A stretch of 40,634 nucleotides of DNA, from the NCBI GenBank assembly GCA_027459625.1, contig DAIDHP010000037.1, positions 1 to 40,634 on the forward strand. The letters are read 5' to 3'. A program made the position numbers and the translations under genes. This document shows, piece after piece, positions 36,648 to 40,634 of this stretch. The first letter of the stretch is position 1. Every line of letters begins with the position of its first letter. The stretch comes from Chthonomonadales bacterium (lineage in GTDB: Bacteria; Armatimonadota; Chthonomonadetes; Chthonomonadales; CAJBBX01). A model generated the notes under the pieces. That model had not been told where the DNA came from. It saw nothing but the letters and a program-made list of their open reading frames with translations, and searched no databases.

Positions 36648-39600
36648 TGGATAAGCTTGATATCACGCTCACAAAAGAACTTCTGAACAATTTCGATTTC
36701 AAAAGGCTGTTCATTGAGGTGCTCGGGTGGTCCTCCCCATCCACGAGTCATACCGAGATATTTAACGTCCAGGGAACGCGCTTGGAACGTCTGCAAATAG
36801 CAGAGTTATCCGGCGTACCGGTTTTCGAGATATCCTCCAATGAGGGGATTCCCTCCTCCAGCATCCGAGAGGCGGTCCACAGGGAGATCGCCAAACACTA
36901 CCATGAAAACCTGCTGATCTTCGTCTACCCCGGGCGCACGCAAAGCATCTGGCGATGGGAGAAACGAGAGGATGGAAGGAGAAGCTCGCGGGAACATGTC
37001 TACTTGAAGGGACAGCCCGGAGACCTTTTCATCAGCAAAATCAGCGCCATGATGTTTGATATCAGCCAGTTTGAAAAAGAGATTTCTATCGTCCAGGTGG
37101 CTGACGCCATGCATTCCGCGCTGGATGTGGAGCGAGTGACCAAAAAGTTTTATTCCGAGTTCACGGAGAAACGGCTGGAGTTTACGGAGCTGATACAGGG
37201 CATAGATGACCCGCGCGACAAAAAATGGTATGCGTCGATCCTGCTCAACCGCATGATGTTCATCTACTTCCTCCAGAAGAAGTTTCTGCTGAACAAGGGG
37301 GACGACCGATACCTTCAGGGCAAACTCAAGGAGTGCGAGCGCAGGTTTGGCGGCGACAGCTATTATAAATGTTTTCTCAACCCTCTTTTCTTTGAAGGGT
37401 TCGCCAAACCGCCGGAGAAAAGAAGTCCGGGAAACCGGGAACTGCTGGGGGAGATCGTCTACCTGAACGGCGGACTTTTCCTGCCGCATCGAATCGAGGG
37501 GGAGTACTCGAACATCCAAATTCCCGATAAGGCGTTTGAAAACCTTTTCCGGCTGTTCGAGAGCTACTCCTGGAACCTTGACGACACCCCGGGCGGCAAG
37601 GACGACGAGATCAACCCGGATGTGCTGGGATACATCTTCGAAAAATATATCAACCAGAAGGAGTTCGGCGCCTACTACACCCGACCGGAAATAACGGAAT
37701 ACCTGTGCGAACACACCATCCACCAAATCATCCTGGACAAAGTGAACGAGGCGTTCGGACCTCCGTTTCATCCTTCACCCCGGCGCTACGACTCGCTGCC
37801 GGAGCTTCTGCTGAACCTGGATGCGGAAATGTGCCGCCGCCTGTTTCGGGATATCCTGCCGAACCTGAGCATCCTGGACCCCGCTTGCGGCTCGGGAGCC
37901 TTCCTGGTGGCGGCGATGAAGACGCTTGTCAATATCTACGGCGCCGTGACGGGCGGGATGGAATACCTCGGTAACCAGGACCTAGACCGGGAGCTGAAAG
38001 AAATCCGCGACAGGCACAAAAGCATCCTTTATCATATAAAGCGGGAGATCATCACGCACAATCTCTTCGGAGTGGACATCATGGATGAAGCGTGCGAAAT
38101 CGCCCGGCTCCGCCTCTTCCTCGCGCTGGTCGCTTCCGCGCACTCGGTGGAGGAGTTGGAACCGCTCCCCAATATCGACTTCAACATTCTTTCCGGAAAC
38201 TCCCTGATTGGATATTTGCGCGTGGAGCCGAATGACTTCGACCGTCACGCCCGCCTTGGCCGCGATCCCTACGGTGAATTGATCCGCAAAAGAAATATCG
38301 CGGTCAAAGCTTATCAGGATGCATGCGGTTACTCCGCCGACCTGCACGCGGTCCGGCGCGAAATCGAGGAGATGGAGCGCGAAGCGTCGGAATCTCTCGA
38401 CGAAATGCTTATGGATGATTTTACCGGCATGAAGATCAAATTCGAGCAGGCCTCATGGGACTCAGGCAATGGCAAGGAGGACAAGCCCCGAAAGCGAGCG
38501 GTCACCGAGGAGGATATCGCCGAGCTGACCCCGCTCCACTGGGGGTATGAGTTCGACGGGATATTCGCCCGCAACGGGGGGTTTGACGTCATCATCACCA
38601 ACCCGCCGTGGGAGACCTTCAAACCGCAGGCGAAGGAGTTCTTCGAGGAACACTCCGAACTGGTCACCAAAAACAAGATGACTATCAAGGAGTTCGAGAA
38701 GGAGCAGGCGCGCCTGCTTAAGGACCCCGCCATTTGCGCGGCGTGGCTGGAATACCTCTCTCGATTTCCTCATGTCTCCGCCTATTTCCGCTCCGCGCCT
38801 GAATACGTCAATCAGATATCCGTGGTTGACGGCAAAAAGCAAGGTACGGATATCAACCTGTACAAGCTGTTCACCGAACGCTGTTTCCGGCTGCTGCGGG
38901 ATGGCGGGGAGTGCGGCATCGTGATACCCTCCGGCATTTACACCGACCTCGGCACGAAACAGCTCCGCGAAATGCTCTTTTCGCAGTGCCGGGTGACGGG
39001 CCTCTTCTGCTTCGAGAATCGCAAGGGGATATTCGAGAATGTGGACAGCCGTTTTAAGTTTGTCACGCTCACCTTCCGGAAAGGCGGGCGAACGGAGAGC
39101 TTTCCCGCCGCCTTCATGCGTCATGACGTGGAGGAGCTTGCGGACTTCCCCCGGCGCGGTGCGCTGCCCATCGCCGTGGAGACCATCCGCCGACTCTCGC
39201 CCGATTCGCTCTCCGTCACCGAGTTCAAAGATCCGCTGGACTTCCAAATCGCGGAGAAGATGATGGCATTTCCGCGGCTGGGCGAGGAAGTTCCGGGCAG
39301 ATGGAAGCTGGTTCTGGGGAATGAGTTCCACATGACAAACGACTCCCATCTCTTCCGCACGGAGCCGGGTCCGGGCCGCCTGCCGCTGTACGAAGGCAAG
39401 ATGATCCACCAGTTCACGCACACATGGGGGCAGCCGAAGTACTGGGTGGACGAGGCGGAGGGCCGCGCCGCCATCCTCGGCAGAACCCCCGACAAGGGTC
39501 AGAAGCTGGATTATCAGAGGTACCGGCTGGCATACCGCTCCGTCGCATCATGTACAAATGAACGGACCATCATCGCCAGCATACTCCCGGCAAATGTTTT

Positions 39601-40240
39601 TTATAGTCATTCTTTAAATGCTAACCGCAGCATGATCTCACCTGGTGAAATGCTTTTTTGTGTTTCTTTGCTGGATAGCTTTGTGCTTGATTATATGTTA
39701 CGTCATTCAGTAAGCGCAAACCTCACAATGTTCTTCATGTATGAATTACATCTTCCCCGCCTGAGCGAGGGGGATGCGGGTTTCGCGCCTCTGGCGGAGC
39801 GGGCGGCACGGCTGGTATGCACCTCCCCGGAGTTCGATGATCTGGCAAAGGCGGTGGCATCCTCATCCCCCGGCCCCTTCCCCAAGTTTGGGGAAGGGGG
39901 GGGAGGGGCTGACCGTGTTCCCCCCTCTCCATCCTTGGAGAGGGGGTCAGGGGGTGAGGGTATTGTCGGGCGGGAGGACTGTCTGCAAGCACGCGTTCCC
40001 CCCTCTCCATCCTTGGAGAGGGGGTCAGGGGGTGAGGCATTGTCGGCCGGGAGGATTGTGCCCGCCACGGAACCGGCGGAACGCGCGCAGCTCCGGGCGG
40101 AGATCGACGCCATCGTGGCGCATCTGTACGGCCTCACACGGGAGGAGTTCGCGCACATCCTCTCCACCTTCTCCCTCGTGGCGGAGGAGGTCAGGCAGGC
40201 GGCGATGCGGGAGTTCGAGAGTTCCTCCGGCACCAGATGA
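36647..40240 (+). CDS. Eco57I-type restriction-modification methyltransferase
   Basis: A 1197-residue protein. The N-terminal 340 residues (including LIFVYPGRTQSIWRWEKR and a helical bundle) resemble the leading part of type IIG and DrmMI-like methyltransferases. FGAYYTRPEITEYLCEHTI precedes the N6-adenine methyltransferase core with motif I DPACGSGAFLVA (D411) and motif IV TNPPW (N652). The long insert between motifs is typical of Eco57I relatives. About 450 residues of presumed target-recognition region follow. It should methylate adenine in a host recognition sequence, protecting DNA from the coupled PLD-helicase. Residues 1070-1140 are encoded by palindromic repeats (39861-40060) that insert a G/P/S-rich stretch without breaking the frame. 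The conserved tail AQLRAEIDAIVAHLYGL then resumes, indicating the gene is still intact. Confidence 0.85.
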   Translation: MDKLDITLTKELLNNFDFKRLFIEVLGWSSPSTSHTEIFNVQGTRLERLQIAELSGVPVFEISSNEGIPSSSIREAVHREIAKHYHENLLIFVYPGRTQSIWRWEKREDGRRSSREHVYLKGQPGDLFISKISAMMFDISQFEKEISIVQVADAMHSALDVERVTKKFYSEFTEKRLEFTELIQGIDDPRDKKWYASILLNRMMFIYFLQKKFLLNKGDDRYLQGKLKECERRFGGDSYYKCFLNPLFFEGFAKPPEKRSPGNRELLGEIVYLNGGLFLPHRIEGEYSNIQIPDKAFENLFRLFESYSWNLDDTPGGKDDEINPDVLGYIFEKYINQKEFGAYYTRPEITEYLCEHTIHQIILDKVNEAFGPPFHPSPRRYDSLPELLLNLDAEMCRRLFRDILPNLSILDPACGSGAFLVAAMKTLVNIYGAVTGGMEYLGNQDLDRELKEIRDRHKSILYHIKREIITHNLFGVDIMDEACEIARLRLFLALVASAHSVEELEPLPNIDFNILSGNSLIGYLRVEPNDFDRHARLGRDPYGELIRKRNIAVKAYQDACGYSADLHAVRREIEEMEREASESLDEMLMDDFTGMKIKFEQASWDSGNGKEDKPRKRAVTEEDIAELTPLHWGYEFDGIFARNGGFDVIITNPPWETFKPQAKEFFEEHSELVTKNKMTIKEFEKEQARLLKDPAICAAWLEYLSRFPHVSAYFRSAPEYVNQISVVDGKKQGTDINLYKLFTERCFRLLRDGGECGIVIPSGIYTDLGTKQLREMLFSQCRVTGLFCFENRKGIFENVDSRFKFVTLTFRKGGRTESFPAAFMRHDVEELADFPRRGALPIAVETIRRLSPDSLSVTEFKDPLDFQIAEKMMAFPRLGEEVPGRWKLVLGNEFHMTNDSHLFRTEPGPGRLPLYEGKMIHQFTHTWGQPKYWVDEAEGRAAILGRTPDKGQKLDYQRYRLAYRSVASCTNERTIIASILPANVFYSHSLNANRSMISPGEMLFCVSLLDSFVLDYMLRHSVSANLTMFFMYELHLPRLSEGDAGFAPLAERAARLVCTSPEFDDLAKAVASSSPGPFPKFGEGGGGADRVPPSPSLERGSGGEGIVGREDCLQARVPPSPSLERGSGGEALSAGRIVPATEPAERAQLRAEIDAIVAHLYGLTREEFAHILSTFSLVAEEVRQAAMREFESSSGTR
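39861..40060 (+). repeat. Palindromic repeats inserted in frame into the methyltransferase gene
   Basis: Three perfect hairpins lie in the coding sequence. Hairpin 1 has arms CCCCTTCCCCAA (39874-39885) and TTGGGGAAGGGG (39888-39899). Hairpins 2 and 3 share arms CCCCCTCTCCA and TGGAGAGGGGG at 39921-39946 and 39999-40024. The two latter belong to a tandem duplication with a 78-base period, exactly 26 codons, so both copies encode VPPSPSLERGSGGE in the same frame. A homologous copy of the hairpin 1 and 2 region lies outside the gene at 40470-40545. The type matches dispersed intergenic palindromes, here living inside a protein. Confidence 0.8.
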
Positions 40241-40469
40241 AACAACATAGGCAGTTTTAACGGCATTCCAACGCAAAAACGCAAGGTCGCAAAGAACGGC
40301 GGCACTGGGAGCACGGCCGTCCCGGCCGCAAACGTGGCAATAAGAAAATCGTAATGTGAGCGGAATGACCTGACATCAGACAACCGAGAGGAGCGTTAAG
40401 CGGTGGCAGTCAAAAAACAACGATTAATAACCCACCGCCCAACGATCTAACGCTCTGCCTCCAAACGGC
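40241..40469. other. Non-coding stretch with short repeats
   Basis: No gene is supported after the methyltransferase stop. The segment ACGCAAGGTCGCAAAG and the GC-rich GGCCGTCCCGGCC palindrome around 40318-40330 look like pieces of dispersed intergenic repeats. Nothing else is recognisable. Confidence 0.5.
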
Positions 40470-40545
40470 CCTCATCCCCCCGCCCCTTCCCCAAGTTTGG
40501 GGAAGGGGGGTCTGGGGCCGACCGCATTCCCCCCTCTTTATCCTT
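40470..40545 (+). repeat. Second copy of the palindromic element, cut by an insertion sequence
   Basis: The sequence repeats the arrangement found inside the methyltransferase gene: CCTCATCCCCC, hairpin arms CCCCTTCCCCAA (40483-40494) and TTGGGGAAGGGG (40497-40508), then a GGGGCCGACCGCATTCCCCCC stretch that corresponds to 39906-39926 (one base group differs). It breaks off in the second hairpin after its left part, at CTTTATCCTTT, where insertion-sequence-like DNA begins. Confidence 0.7.
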
Positions 40546-40634
40546 TGTCAATGACGACTTGAAAATGCACAGTTTTTAGCGGAATGAAAATGTACATGTT
40601 TATTAGGTTTCCATGGTTTTTCCCTCCTCTTTTT
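40546..40634 (+). mobile_element. Insertion sequence terminus (IS21/ISNCY-like), continues beyond window
   Basis: TGTCAATGACGACTTGAAAA starts abruptly within the palindromic repeat. It contains two related motifs, TTGAAAATGCACAG and ATGAAAATGTACATG, separated by TTTTTAGCGGA. This repeated GAAAATGTAC pattern is what I recall from the ends of IS21-like or ISNCY elements. No transposase start is visible before the window ends, so family and completeness are open. Confidence 0.5.

Noticed and set aside
39861-40060. A CRISPR array, considered because of repeated units with spacers.
   Set aside because: Only two tandem units plus a related hairpin, the repeats are long and lie in a coding frame, and no cas gene is present.
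33261-40240. A full DISARM locus.
   Set aside because: No DrmA, DrmB or separate DrmC gene lies next to the pair; the flanks are a TIGR04255 unit and non-coding repeats.
39703-40383. A 226-codon minus-strand frame over the 3' end of the methyltransferase gene.
   Set aside because: Its composition is imposed by the palindromic repeats and by the opposing gene; no independent start signal or homology.

Overview
The window looks like a bacterial chromosome segment of moderate GC from a plant-polysaccharide degrader. It carries many secreted or Tat-exported glycoside hydrolases, NHL-type propeller proteins, a pseudopilin/lipoprotein remnant pair and abundant palindromic intergenic repeats. That mix fits Armatimonadota or a PVC-like lineage, but no rRNA or marker gene is present, so the assignment is a low-confidence inference.

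Layout. (1) 1-957: the end of a family 2 glycosyltransferase, then a second glycosyltransferase truncated at a 165-bp fold-back repeat. (2) 971-10041, all minus strand: a sugar-catabolic operon. In transcription order it encodes an aldo/keto reductase, a DUF6259-like putative glycosidase split by one in-frame TAA, a leaderless GH140-type apiosidase, and four tightly coupled genes matching the oxidative D-apiose pathway: ApnL-like lactonase, ApdG-like dehydrogenase, ApnO-like oxidoisomerase and OiaC-like decarboxylase. Upstream are a 1096-residue secreted propeller/CBM9-like protein (10155-13445) and a LacI-family regulator (13501-14559). (3) 14560-15890: a scar region with the lacI promoter, a dead small lipoprotein gene, the C-terminal stub of a pseudopilin gene and the end of a deleted insertion sequence. 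(4) 15896-24269, minus strand: an exported protein of unknown function with a stop in its Tat motif, a jelly-roll lyase-like protein, an NHL-propeller protein, a frameshifted DUF5060/apiosidase-like hydrolase and a clan GH-A hydrolase. (5) 24469-31243, plus strand: a GH116-type glycosidase, a Tat-exported Gfo/Idh/MocA oxidoreductase and a second GH-A-type hydrolase. (6) 31338-33114: a TIGR04255 gene and two small unknown genes, the last frameshifted. (7) 33261-40240: a two-gene restriction-like module, a PLD-SNF2 helicase followed by an Eco57I-type DNA methyltransferase whose C-terminus carries in-frame palindromic repeat insertions. (8) 40241-40634: non-coding repeats and the terminus of another insertion sequence.

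Working model. Exported hydrolases and lyase-like proteins would attack plant wall glycan outside the cytoplasm. Apiose-containing fragments would enter, the leaderless GH140-type enzyme would release apiose, and ApdG-ApnL-ApnO-OiaC would convert it to L-erythrulose and CO2. CpG-centred palindromes near three minus-strand transcription units suggest shared control by the LacI-type repressor. Apiose occurs in rhamnogalacturonan II, apiogalacturonan and apiosyl glycosides; the sequence does not say which is used. No transporter and no erythrulose kinase is visible.

The window also holds many broken genes: two nonsense-interrupted large genes, two frameshifted genes, a lipoprotein gene with two stops, and truncated glycosyltransferase, pseudopilin and transposase genes. 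All four in-frame stops could each come from one C-to-T change on the coding strand.
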